Assembly: GCA_030538155.1 (NCBI GenBank)
Contig: JAUNUN010000003.1
Location: 1-64,000 of the forward strand
DNA: 64,000 nucleotides
Source of the DNA: a bacterium
Lineage (GTDB): Bacteria; Desulfobacterota; Desulfobulbia; Desulfobulbales; Desulfobulbaceae
Reading direction: 5' to 3'
Position numbers and translations under genes: made by a program. Positions 7,707 through 15,594 of this stretch are shown piece by piece. Each line of letters begins with the position of its first letter. Position 1 is the stretch's first letter. The notes under the pieces are model-generated. The model had not been told where the DNA came from and did not search any database. It saw nothing but the letters and a program-made list of their open reading frames with translations.

Positions 7707-9194
7707 CTAGAAGAAGAGTTGCGATACCGGGTAGCCGAGCACCATGTACAAAACGATGCTCATGGCAACGATGATCAGGCCGTAACGGAAGATATCGCCC
7801 GGATCGACCCATTCCTTGTTGCCGTAGAGAACCGCTGCATAGGGCGAGGCTGCCGGGGTAAGAATGGCGATGTGCAGGGCAAAGGCCATGACCGTGGCTG
7901 CTGCAGCCGGATTGACGCCGTTTTGCCGGCTGAAGGCATAGACTATGGGCATGAGCAAAACGCCCATGACCGCGTTGTTGGCAAACTGGGTAATGACAAC
8001 CGAGGCGCCGACTATGACCAGGATGAAAACAAAGGGGCTCTGTCCGCCCAGAATCGGGCTCAGGGATTCGGTGAGAAAGGGGGCGATGCCGGTGGCCGGG
8101 CTGGTAAGGGCATCGGAAACCACCATGGCCATGCAGACCAGAAAGTATACATCCCAGACAATGTAGCGGCCGGCAATGTCTTTGAAATTGATCACCGGCC
8201 GGCCGTCTTCAACCTTGATGAAGCACAGGATCGCCACAAAGCCGATAACCACGCCCCAGGGGCCCATCTTGTTGAGCAGGGCGACAAAGCCGATGGTTTT
8301 GGGCAGGATGCTGGGCAGGAGCACCAGGGTAAGGTAGCCGAAGAGCGAGGCAAAGAGGATCTTCTGGCGCAGATCCATGGCCGGCAGTTTGTCTTGCTTG
8401 AAGCGCTCGATGCTGATGTCGGCTATCTTGCTCATATCCGGGCGGAACACGAACCTGATCAATAAAGTGAAGAGGACAAGACTTGCCACCGACATGACCG
8501 CGCCAAAACCCATGTAGGGGAGATAATCGAGCCCCTGCTTGGCTGCCTTTTCATACGCGCCCACCATCATCAGGGCGCTGCCGGTAAAGGGCTTGGCCGC
8601 TTGGCCCGAAATGGCCGCGAACATGGTGCCGATGATCATGACCGTGGTGTACTTGTCGCCCTTCTTGTAGCCCACATCGCCCAGCACGCCGTAGAGAATG
8701 GCCCACATGAAGAGCAGGGCAGGCAAAATATTGGCCGAAAGCGCGGCCAGCACATAGGTGGTGAAGAGGAATATAAAACTGAAGATGAGCGGGCGGCCGT
8801 TGATCATCTTACGGGTGAGGAACCAGCGGCTGATGTAGTTGGTCACCTTGTGGTGCTGGATTGCGCCGAAGAGCACCATGGCAAAAAAGACCAGCACCGG
8901 CACTACATCGCCAAAGGCACTCAGGATGACCTTGCGCATGGGCGCATAGTCGGAAAGCCCCAGGGCAATGATGCCCAAAAGGCTGGGCCAGAGCACGCTG
9001 ACAAAGCTCCACAAATAGATCATGCCCGCAAAAATGCCCAGTACCTGCATGCCCACCGGAGTTACCGTGCCGAAAGGCGGCAGATGGCCGAAACCGAAGA
9101 TGAGCAGCAGACCAATAAAGCTGTGCATGTAGTAGAGGGTGTTGCCTTTTTTGACCGGCGGTGGCGGTGGCGGGGTAGGGGCTGCGGCTGACAT
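7707..9194 (-). CDS. DASS/SLC13-family anion permease (copy 1)
   Basis: A 495-residue membrane protein with about 12-14 hydrophobic segments. It has the SLC13/DASS pattern of two inverted halves: SANILPALLF and SGQAAKPFTGSA in the first, TQFANNAVMG and ILTPAASPYAA in the second. These NxxT/SNxA-like hairpins form the anion and sodium site in relatives that carry dicarboxylates, sulfate or related anions. A proline-rich tail (PTPPPPPPVKK) precedes the first helix. It lies 49 bases upstream of the sulfotransferase in the same operon, so transport of a sulfated or organic anion used by that enzyme is a reasonable inference. It is closely similar to the next permease. Confidence 0.88.
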   Translation of the reverse strand: MSAAAPTPPPPPPVKKGNTLYYMHSFIGLLLIFGFGHLPPFGTVTPVGMQVLGIFAGMIYLWSFVSVLWPSLLGIIALGLSDYAPMRKVILSAFGDVVPVLVFFAMVLFGAIQHHKVTNYISRWFLTRKMINGRPLIFSFIFLFTTYVLAALSANILPALLFMWAILYGVLGDVGYKKGDKYTTVMIIGTMFAAISGQAAKPFTGSALMMVGAYEKAAKQGLDYLPYMGFGAVMSVASLVLFTLLIRFVFRPDMSKIADISIERFKQDKLPAMDLRQKILFASLFGYLTLVLLPSILPKTIGFVALLNKMGPWGVVIGFVAILCFIKVEDGRPVINFKDIAGRYIVWDVYFLVCMAMVVSDALTSPATGIAPFLTESLSPILGGQSPFVFILVIVGASVVITQFANNAVMGVLLMPIVYAFSRQNGVNPAAAATVMAFALHIAILTPAASPYAAVLYGNKEWVDPGDIFRYGLIIVAMSIVLYMVLGYPVSQLFF

Positions 9195-9567
9195 TTGGGG
9201 ACCTCCTTTCTGCGTGGGTAGGCAATTCTAATTCATGAATACATCGGTCAATTTGGATGAACGGTTCATTTATTTTGATAACGATACCTAATTGACTCAT
9301 TTTTCGGAATAAAACAAAACAATAATAGTTAAGTTGAATTAAGTTTTTCTTAACTTGATCGAGCGGTTAAAGAAAAATAAGGCAGGCAGGAGGTGGCGGA
9401 AAACCGCTTGAGGAAGGGGAAAAGAGAAATAAGGGTAATGCTTGTGAAGGTCTGGAAGCGGTGGAGCGTTTCAGTGCCGGATCAGGAAGATGAGGGAAAA
9501 AAGAGGGGAAATGCGCTGCAGGCGTGCCCGGCAATATCCTGCAGCGCATCTCCCCAAGCGGCTTCGG
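9195..9567. other. Intergenic region between the two permease genes
   Basis: These 373 bases separate two same-direction paralogues. The only structure I can point to is the A+T-rich motif at 9308-9345, which also occurs upstream of the second permease. It probably holds the promoter of the leftward permease-sulfotransferase operon. Nothing else is recognisable. Confidence 0.5.
9308..9345 (-). promoter_or_regulatory. Shared upstream motif, copy 1
   Basis: On the minus strand this segment reads AACTTAATTCAACTTAACTA and continues into TTATTGTTTTGTTTTATT. The same 38-base layout occurs at 11122-11159 with about 30 identical positions. It contains two AACTTAA half-sites, with a third, inverted one just upstream (9346-9358). 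It lies about 115 bases before the start codon. A transcription-factor operator or promoter element is likely, identity unknown. Confidence 0.5.
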
Positions 9568-11037
9568 CTAAAAGAACAGTTGTGCCAGCGGATAACCCAG
9601 CACGATGTAGAGAAGAATGGTCATGACAACAATGACCAGACCGTAGCGGAGGATATCTTTGGCTTCCACCCACTGCCGGTTGCTGTAGAGGATGGCGGCA
9701 TAGGGCGAACAGCCCGGCGTGAGGATGGCTATGTGCAGGGCAAAGGCCAAAAGGGTGCCGCTGATGGCTGGGTTGGCCCCGTTTTCCAGGCTGAAGGCAT
9801 AGACTATAGGCATGAGCAAAACCCCCATGACCCCGTTTTGGGCGACTTGGCCGATAGCGACCGAAAAGGCGACCATCACCACGGTGAACATGAAGGGGGA
9901 TTTATTCCCGAAAAGCGGGTTCATGGTGCTGGTGAGGAAGGCGGCTATGCCGGTTGTCGGATCGGTAAGGGCAGCGGAAATGACCATGGCCATGCAGACC
10001 AGGAAGAAGACATCCCAAATCACATATTGCCCGGCAATCTCCTTGAAATCAATCACCGGCCGGCCCTCTATCTTGAAGAAGCAGAGCGCGGTGACCAGGG
10101 CAATGACAATGCCCCAGGCCCCCATGGTGTGGAGCAGGGCAATGATCGCGATGGAATGCGGCAGCATGCTGGGCAAAAGAATGAGGATCAGATAGCCGAA
10201 GAGCGAAACAAAAAGAATCTTCTGACGCAAATCCATGGGCGGCAGTTTGTCTTCTTGAAAGCGTTCGATGCTGATATTGGCGATTTTCGACATGTCCGGT
10301 CGGAACAGGTATTTGATCAGCAGGGTAAAAAGCAGGATGCTGATGCTCGACATGATAAAGCCGAATCCCATGTAGCGCAGATAGTCCAGGCCCTGGCCCG
10401 CAGCCTTCTCGTAAGCCCCGGCAAGCATCGAAGCGCTGCCGGTAAAGGGCTTGGCCGCCTGGCCGGAAATAGCTGCGAACATGGTGCCGACGATCATAAC
10501 CTTGGTGTAGGTCTCGCCCTTTTTGTAACCCACATCGTTCAACACGCCGTAGAGGATGGCCCACATGAAGAGCAGGGCGGGCAGGATGTTGGCCGAGAGC
10601 GCGGCCAGCACATAGGTGGTGTAGAGGAAAATAAAGCTGAAGATGAGCGGGCGGCCGTTGATCATCCTGCGGGTGAGGAACCAGCGGCTGATGTAGTTGG
10701 TCACCCTGTGGTGCTGGATCGCGCCGAAGAGCACCATGGCAAAGAAGACCAGAACCGGCACCACATCGCCGAAGGCATTTAATATCACCGTGCGCATGGG
10801 CGCGTAATCGGACAGCCCCAGGGCGATGATGCCCAAAAGGCTGGGCCAGAGCACGCTGACAAAGCTCCACAGATAGATCATGCCTGCAAAGATGCCCAGC
10901 ACCTGCATGCCCACCGGCGTCACCGGGCCAAAGGGCGGCAGATGGGCAAAGCCGAAGACCAGGAGCAGGCCGATAGCGCTGTGCAGGTAGTAGAGGGTAT
11001 TCCCCTTTTTGATGGAAGCTGCGGTTGTGGCGCTCAT
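9568..11037 (-). CDS. DASS/SLC13-family anion permease (copy 2)
   Basis: A 489-residue paralogue of the permease at 7707-9194. Long segments are identical (for example PVGMQVLGIFAGMIYLWSF and APMR-VIL-AFGDVVPVLVFF), so this is a recent tandem duplication or a pair kept by selection. Differences concentrate in the second half, including the substrate hairpins: GQVAQNGVMG replaces TQFANNAVMG and ILTPGCSPYAA replaces ILTPAASPYAA. That suggests altered ion or substrate preference. The start is supported by an AGGA-type site upstream. It has its own upstream motif copy and may be a separate transcription unit. Confidence 0.88.
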   Translation of the reverse strand: MSATTAASIKKGNTLYYLHSAIGLLLVFGFAHLPPFGPVTPVGMQVLGIFAGMIYLWSFVSVLWPSLLGIIALGLSDYAPMRTVILNAFGDVVPVLVFFAMVLFGAIQHHRVTNYISRWFLTRRMINGRPLIFSFIFLYTTYVLAALSANILPALLFMWAILYGVLNDVGYKKGETYTKVMIVGTMFAAISGQAAKPFTGSASMLAGAYEKAAGQGLDYLRYMGFGFIMSSISILLFTLLIKYLFRPDMSKIANISIERFQEDKLPPMDLRQKILFVSLFGYLILILLPSMLPHSIAIIALLHTMGAWGIVIALVTALCFFKIEGRPVIDFKEIAGQYVIWDVFFLVCMAMVISAALTDPTTGIAAFLTSTMNPLFGNKSPFMFTVVMVAFSVAIGQVAQNGVMGVLLMPIVYAFSLENGANPAISGTLLAFALHIAILTPGCSPYAAILYSNRQWVEAKDILRYGLVIVVMTILLYIVLGYPLAQLFF

Positions 11038-11387
11038 GGTGGATATTCCTTTCTGCAGGTTGTGCTTGTTTGTTTATGCCGGTCAATATGGGGTTATGGC
11101 TTTAATTTGCTCTTTTTACTCAATAAAACAAAATATTAATAGTTAAGATCCATTAAGTTCGGCTGAACAGGCAGGCTGTGCAGGGAGGGCGAGTACAAGC
11201 GCGGCTCCGGGCAGGTGCGGCCTCAGCGTGTTTCCTGAGCAGCTTCAAAACGTACTCATTACCGGGCCTTGAGTGGAGGCTCTTTTGCTCTCTCTTTGCT
11301 CTATCAAGCCGCTAATTTGTCTTGAAGAACGGCAGCAGGCCAAGTACGGTGCCGGGGCAAAAAACGTATGAATGCAGAGGGTTTGAT
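11038..11387. other. Divergent intergenic region between permease 2 and the peptide cluster
   Basis: 350 bases between a leftward permease and the rightward peptide-modification cluster. It holds the shared motif at 11122-11159 serving the permease. The rightward promoter of the peptide cluster must lie in the remaining 200 bases, but I could not assign clear -35 and -10 boxes. Confidence 0.45.
11122..11159 (-). promoter_or_regulatory. Shared upstream motif, copy 2
   Basis: The minus strand reads AACTTAATGGATCTTAACTA and then TTAATATTTTGTTTTATT, matching the motif at 9308-9345 in order and spacing. It lies about 85 bases upstream of the second permease start. Conservation in non-coding sequence beside both paralogues suggests either an operator under selection or a recent duplication that included the promoter. 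Confidence 0.5.
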
Positions 11388-11693
11388 ATGGAAGTGAAAA
11401 TCAGTAAAGATAGTGTCTTTCAGGTGGCTGAAGAGGTTTCCTGGCGGGATATCAAGGGTGAGTTGATCGTGCTGCAACTCAGCTCGGGCGAGTATTTTTC
11501 TTTTAACGAAATCGGCAGATTAGCCTGGATTTCTCTGGCCGAGCACAAGTCCATCGGCCAGGTGATCGAGGCGGTGCTGGCCGAGTACGATGTTTCTCTT
11601 GCGCAGGCTGAAGCCGATGTGTTAGCTTTTGTACAAGGTTTACTGGGAAATAAACTGCTTATCCAACAACCGGTTCAGGAGATACAACCATGA
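11388..11693 (+). CDS. PqqD-like leader-peptide-binding protein (RRE)
   Basis: A 101-residue PqqD-family protein. PqqD domains bind the leader of a ribosomal peptide and present it to modifying enzymes. Typical features are the strand pair LIVLQLSSGEYFSFNEIGRLAW (residues 27-48) and the helical second half ending in LLGNKLL. The start at 11388 follows a GAGGG site and excludes 22 unlikely upstream codons. Its stop overlaps the ATG of the precursor peptide (ATGA), so the two are translationally coupled. It is equivalent in size and fold to the lasso-peptide B1 protein. Confidence 0.88.
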   Translation: MEVKISKDSVFQVAEEVSWRDIKGELIVLQLSSGEYFSFNEIGRLAWISLAEHKSIGQVIEAVLAEYDVSLAQAEADVLAFVQGLLGNKLLIQQPVQEIQP

Positions 11694-11779
11694 AGAAAAG
11701 CTATGTCGCACCGCAGTTTTTCAAGCATAATCCGCTGGAATCCGTCAGCTCGACCTACTATTACTACTACTACTATTGA
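11690..11779 (+). CDS. Predicted RiPP precursor with a heptatyrosine C terminus
   Basis: A 29-codon frame that starts at the ATGA overlap with the PqqD-like gene. It begins MKKSYVAPQFF and ends in seven consecutive tyrosines (residues 23-29; codons TAC TAT TAC TAC TAC TAC TAT), then TGA. The leader resembles lasso-type leaders, with Y5, P8, hydrophobic F10, N14 in the glycine position and T22 near the cleavage site. If a lasso-B2-like protease cuts two residues after that threonine's register, the core would be about six tyrosines. The position between an RRE protein and a set of maturases is what makes it a precursor. The sequence repeat is close to a trinucleotide microsatellite, so its length may vary between strains. 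I know of no described RiPP with such a core. Confidence 0.8.
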   Translation: MKKSYVAPQFFKHNPLESVSSTYYYYYYY

Positions 11780-11905
11780 TCGTTATTGAGCACATTCGAC
11801 TGATCAGCTGTTCAGGCGCGCCTTCTCCTGGAAGCGCACATTACAGGGAGAACAGGAAAAACAGGGCAAAAACGGCTGTTGAGCGCCCAAGACGAGGATT
11901 TTTTG

Positions 11906-11940
11906 AAACAGGAGCCGGATGTTCGGCTCCTGTTTTTTTT
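11906..11940 (+). terminator. Strong intrinsic terminator inside the peptide cluster
   Basis: A 12-bp stem (AAACAGGAGCCG / CGGCTCCTGTTT) with a 6-base loop and eight Ts follows the precursor gene and precedes the kinase-like gene. It should raise the precursor-to-maturase ratio, with read-through feeding the downstream genes. This arrangement is common in RiPP operons. Confidence 0.88.
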
Positions 11941-11966
11941 AACCCTTTTTCCGGCAAGTTGGATTC

Positions 11967-13007
11967 GTGATCGATTGTGTGTATATCTGCGGCGTAGCCA
12001 TGCGCCTTGCAGGCGACAGCTCGCCTGCCCGTGCGGCGGTGGAGGAGATGCTGGCCTGCCTGCAGGCCTGTGATCCATCTTCCACTTCCGGTCTGAGTTC
12101 TCTATCTTCTCTGGATACGCCGGTTCTCACCCTGAGTGTGCACCAGCTTGGCCCGGATGCGGCCCTGGATGAACTTGTGCCGGGGTGGCTCCTTGCCCAA
12201 ATTGAACGCCTGGCGGCAAGTCAGGAGGTGGCGCTTTTCTATGGCTCGAACGGTGATTGCGCAGCACTCGCGGGCAACAACCAAGCCCTGTACTGTGCTT
12301 GGCTGAGTGCGGATGCAAGGCATATCTCCTACCTGGCCCAGAAACGGACGCAGGGCCTGACCCCGCTCTCTGTTTCCTCGGTGCTGGTGCCCATTTTACG
12401 CGAATTTTTTGCTGTGCAGGCTAAAGCCCTTGTGCATGCGGCCGGGCTGCAGAGCCCATCCGGCCGGGGCATTTTGCTCATGGCTGAAAGCGGCGGCGGC
12501 AAAACTACCAGCGCCCTTTCCCTGGTTCGTGCCGGGGCGCGGCTTCTGGCCGATGACCTGGTGGCGCTGATACAAAAGGGTGATCAGGTATATATGGAGG
12601 GCATCCCCGAGGCCCTCAACCTGACGCCGCAGACCATCGCTTTTTTTCCGGAACTGGCTACAACCTGTAGCAATCTACCCGAAAAAAGCCTTCTCCCCAA
12701 CGGCAAGCGCATCCTCAGGGCGGACGCGGTCTATGAAAAGGCCTATCAGTATAAGCCTTGCCGCCTGCATGCCCTCTGCCTGATCGAAGTGGGCGGCACA
12801 GCACCCGCATTGCAGCCGATTGGTGTGCAGCAGGCCTTTGGCCATCTCCTCCATGCCCACACCTTTGCCCGCGGGCAAAAGCCTTCACCCGGCGCCATCG
12901 CAGCCCTGAGTGCGGCCTTGGATTCGGTTCCGGCCTTTATCCTGCAAACCGGGCCGCACCCGGCCGGCCTTGGCCCCTGGCTCATCCAGGCGGTGGCGGA
13001 GTTATAG
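11967..13007 (+). CDS. HPr-kinase-like ATPase of the peptide cluster
   Basis: A 346-residue protein related to HPr(Ser) kinase. The C-terminal half has a P-loop, AESGGGKTTSA at 173-183 with K179, and an acidic LLADDLVAL at 193-201. The first 160 residues are variable. HprK-like proteins next to lasso precursors (paeninodin type) phosphorylate the precursor, and no HPr or PTS genes are nearby. Here the acceptor could be a serine/threonine (S18, S20, S21, T22) or a tyrosine of the precursor. The start is a GTG at 11967 with only a weak ribosome-binding site. An ATG at 12000 is the alternative. Confidence 0.75.
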   Translation: MIDCVYICGVAMRLAGDSSPARAAVEEMLACLQACDPSSTSGLSSLSSLDTPVLTLSVHQLGPDAALDELVPGWLLAQIERLAASQEVALFYGSNGDCAALAGNNQALYCAWLSADARHISYLAQKRTQGLTPLSVSSVLVPILREFFAVQAKALVHAAGLQSPSGRGILLMAESGGGKTTSALSLVRAGARLLADDLVALIQKGDQVYMEGIPEALNLTPQTIAFFPELATTCSNLPEKSLLPNGKRILRADAVYEKAYQYKPCRLHALCLIEVGGTAPALQPIGVQQAFGHLLHAHTFARGQKPSPGAIAALSAALDSVPAFILQTGPHPAGLGPWLIQAVAEL

Positions 13008-13054
13008 CCCACAGCCGGAATTTGATTGTATGATGCAAAAATCCTGAATCAGCC

Positions 13055-14557
13055 ATGAGTCAACCAGCCTCAGTACAAAGGAATATGCGCCACGATATGG
13101 AAACCATGGCCGCCCTGGTCGCCATGGAACGGCTTATGGCAGAGCGCAGCGCCGCCATTCCCCGGCTGCTGGAAGTCGTGGCTGATGGCCATGCGGTGCT
13201 GGCGGGCGCGGCCATGCGTTCGCTCTTTGCCCTCCTGCCCCTGGCGGCCCTGCCCAAGCGCCGGCAGGCAGGAGCCTGTGAACACCTCCCGCCGGCTTCT
13301 GCAAGCGTGCATGCCTTACCCGCCTGGATAACGGAAAACCCCTTCAACCTGGACGATCACGCCGCCTTCTGCCGTCTCTCTAGCGAGCAGTTGCAACGCC
13401 TGCCCGATACGGCCGGCCGGAGCGGTTTTCTGCGCCATCTTGCGGTCTTGCCTGGAGCTGTTGACGAACTTGCAACCTCGTTCCTAGCCGATGGGTTAAA
13501 GGCCGAGGCAGATGAACTGCGTCGCCATGTGGCTGATTTGGCCCGGCAGCAGTACCCGGAGCAGATTTCCTTTTCTCCGGCCATGCACTGCCAGTTGCAC
13601 TGCCCCTACTGTATTGCCGGTGCGGATAAGGGGGCAAATTTTGAAAAAGAGGCGCACGGCGAGCAGGTTCAGGCCCTGCTTGCCTGGATGCAAAAACACC
13701 GGCTCAAGCGCCTGGGTCTGACCGGCGGTGAACCATCGCTCTACAGCGGTTTTGCCCAATTGCTTAGCCAGGTACGGGCAAAGGGGATGGAATACTACAT
13801 GGCCAGTAACGGCCTCATGCCGGCGGATGCGCTTGCCGCCATCCTGGCCAATCCGCCCCTGTGCCTGACCCTGCACCTGACGCCGGAGGTGCTCTATTCG
13901 GATAAACTCGCGCCTTTTATGAAGACGGCAGAGCAACTGCGCCGGGCCGGAATCTATGCCATCCTGCGCTGCAATTTCGCGAGTCCGGATGATAATGCCC
14001 TGGCCTTTCTCAAGGTGGCACAAAATTGCGGTATCAGGGAGTTGCGCATTGCTATTCCCATGCCCAACAGCCAAAGGGGCAATAGTTTTGTCGATGTGGA
14101 CAGGCTTGCGGCCTTTGCCCCGCTTTTGCAGCAACTGGTAGAGAAAGCCGAGGGCCAGGCCATGCAGATCCAGCTTTCCAAGCCCTATCCGCTCTGCTTC
14201 ATGCCTGAAGAGGTGGCCTGGCATTTTTTGAAAAACGGTTCCCTGGCCTGCGTGTGCCCGAATCATCTGCTGGGTTTTTCCAACAACCTCATTGTCTACC
14301 CGGATCTGCGCTTTTCCGCCTGCCTGGGTCTGAACAGCCGCTCGACCATGCCCATTACCGCCTGCGCAGGCCCACAGGATGCGGCCCGCGTTTTCAGCAA
14401 CAATATTTCGCGGCGCATGCACCAGCCCCTGATGGCCCAGTGCCGTACCTGCCCGCTTGGAATCTGCGGTCAGTGCATCGGGGCCTGCCTCAGTTACCGG
14501 CCGGATGCGAATGAGGAAGCAGCCGCGCTCAGGTTTAGGCCCACAGGTGCGGCATGA
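13055..14557 (+). CDS. Radical SAM peptide-modifying enzyme with C-terminal cysteine cluster
   Basis: A 500-residue radical SAM protein. About 170 N-terminal residues of unknown fold precede the catalytic domain, whose CxxxCxxC motif is C179, C183, C186 (MHCQLHCPYC). The GGEP motif (LTGGEPSLYS) follows near 225. The C terminus has a compact cysteine group, C463, C466, C471, C474 and C478, the usual sign of an auxiliary iron-sulfur cluster in SPASM/twitch enzymes that modify peptides. It overlaps the next gene by ATGA. Reaction unknown. Cross-linking or other C-H chemistry on the tyrosine core is a reasonable inference. Confidence 0.85.
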   Translation: MSQPASVQRNMRHDMETMAALVAMERLMAERSAAIPRLLEVVADGHAVLAGAAMRSLFALLPLAALPKRRQAGACEHLPPASASVHALPAWITENPFNLDDHAAFCRLSSEQLQRLPDTAGRSGFLRHLAVLPGAVDELATSFLADGLKAEADELRRHVADLARQQYPEQISFSPAMHCQLHCPYCIAGADKGANFEKEAHGEQVQALLAWMQKHRLKRLGLTGGEPSLYSGFAQLLSQVRAKGMEYYMASNGLMPADALAAILANPPLCLTLHLTPEVLYSDKLAPFMKTAEQLRRAGIYAILRCNFASPDDNALAFLKVAQNCGIRELRIAIPMPNSQRGNSFVDVDRLAAFAPLLQQLVEKAEGQAMQIQLSKPYPLCFMPEEVAWHFLKNGSLACVCPNHLLGFSNNLIVYPDLRFSACLGLNSRSTMPITACAGPQDAARVFSNNISRRMHQPLMAQCRTCPLGICGQCIGACLSYRPDANEEAAALRFRPTGAA

Positions 14558-15594
14558 ACAAGCTTGAACAGCAAACGCATCTCTGGCTGCGCCGGAGCCT
14601 GGGCGCATATGCCCGCAGCCGCACAGCCATGGCGCACATTCCGGCTGATATCGAACCACAGACCCTAAGCCGCTGGGTGGAGGCGCACGGTCTGGAAGGC
14701 TTGTTTTACCAGACCCAGGATGCAGGCGGCGGCTTGGCTGATATTTTGCCGCGCTGGCGGCACAAGGCCATGACAGAGCTTCTGGCCAATCTGCGCGCCC
14801 TTAAAGCAACGGTTCAGCTCTTTGAGCTCTTGGATCAGGCGGGCATCGAGGCCGTGGCCATGCGCGGGGTGGTGCTAGCCAACCGCGACTATGCCTCGCC
14901 CGAGGAACGCAGCATGCGCGATGTGGATATTCTATTGCAGCCGGATGCGCGCCCGGCAGTACTGCGCCATCTGGAACTCGCCGGACACCGGCCCAGCGAG
15001 CGCCTGCGCAGTCAGGAGGTCTATAGTATTGACGGCGTGGTGCTGGAGCTGCACTGGTCGCTTTTAACCTCCAAGCGCTACCGGAACTGTATTGACGAGG
15101 TAAATTGGCTCAGGCAGCGCAGCCCGCTCCAGACCCCGGATGGCCGCCTCTATGCGCTGCCTGTGGAATATGAGCTCATCGGCCTGATCTTGCATGCCTT
15201 TATTCACCACGAACTGGGTATATTAAAACAACTGCTTGATATTGCGCTCTTAATGGATGATGAAAAGCTTGACTGGCCCTGGATTGCAGCGTGGTGCCGC
15301 GAAAATCATTTGAGCAGGATGTTTACCCTGAGCCTGCACCTGGTCAATGAGCTGTTCTTTCTTGAGGCCAAGGCCTTTTGCCGGCATTTTCCTGTACCCG
15401 CTTCTGGCGCAAGACGCGTACAGGCCTGGATCGATCCCTTTTTCAGCCGGGTGGGTGTACGCAACTATCTGCAGGTGAAAGGCAATATGCTCCATGCCGC
15501 AGAAACGCCGGAACGCTTGTTCAGGCAGGCAATCGGCTTTTTCTCTGCCTCGGAGCTGCGCGATATGCGAAGGCGTTATTTCAGGAGTGCATGA
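14554..15594 (+). CDS. NTP_transf_5-type nucleotidyltransferase
   Basis: A 346-residue protein of the uncharacterised nucleotidyltransferase family (NTP_transf_5). The signature lies at AMRGVVLANRDY (102-113) and SMRDVDILL (120-128), where D123 and D125 would bind metal. Members occur beside lasso, kinase-containing and other RiPP loci, but their substrate is unsettled. Overlaps with both neighbours (ATGA upstream, TGA/ATG downstream) show tight translational coupling. It might attach a nucleotide or sugar-phosphate to a group made by the kinase-like protein, which is speculative. Confidence 0.78.
   Translation: MNKLEQQTHLWLRRSLGAYARSRTAMAHIPADIEPQTLSRWVEAHGLEGLFYQTQDAGGGLADILPRWRHKAMTELLANLRALKATVQLFELLDQAGIEAVAMRGVVLANRDYASPEERSMRDVDILLQPDARPAVLRHLELAGHRPSERLRSQEVYSIDGVVLELHWSLLTSKRYRNCIDEVNWLRQRSPLQTPDGRLYALPVEYELIGLILHAFIHHELGILKQLLDIALLMDDEKLDWPWIAAWCRENHLSRMFTLSLHLVNELFFLEAKAFCRHFPVPASGARRVQAWIDPFFSRVGVRNYLQVKGNMLHAAETPERLFRQAIGFFSASELRDMRRRYFRSA

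Noticed and set aside
9490-10782. 430-residue rightward frame antisense to the second permease
   Set aside because: Low-complexity, charge-rich product typical of the antisense frame of a membrane-protein gene. The same artefact appears opposite the first permease at 7719-8465.
11690-11779. Polytyrosine run as a chance microsatellite
   Set aside because: The frame starts at an ATGA overlap, has a lasso-like leader and lies between an RRE gene and maturases. Variation in repeat length remains possible.
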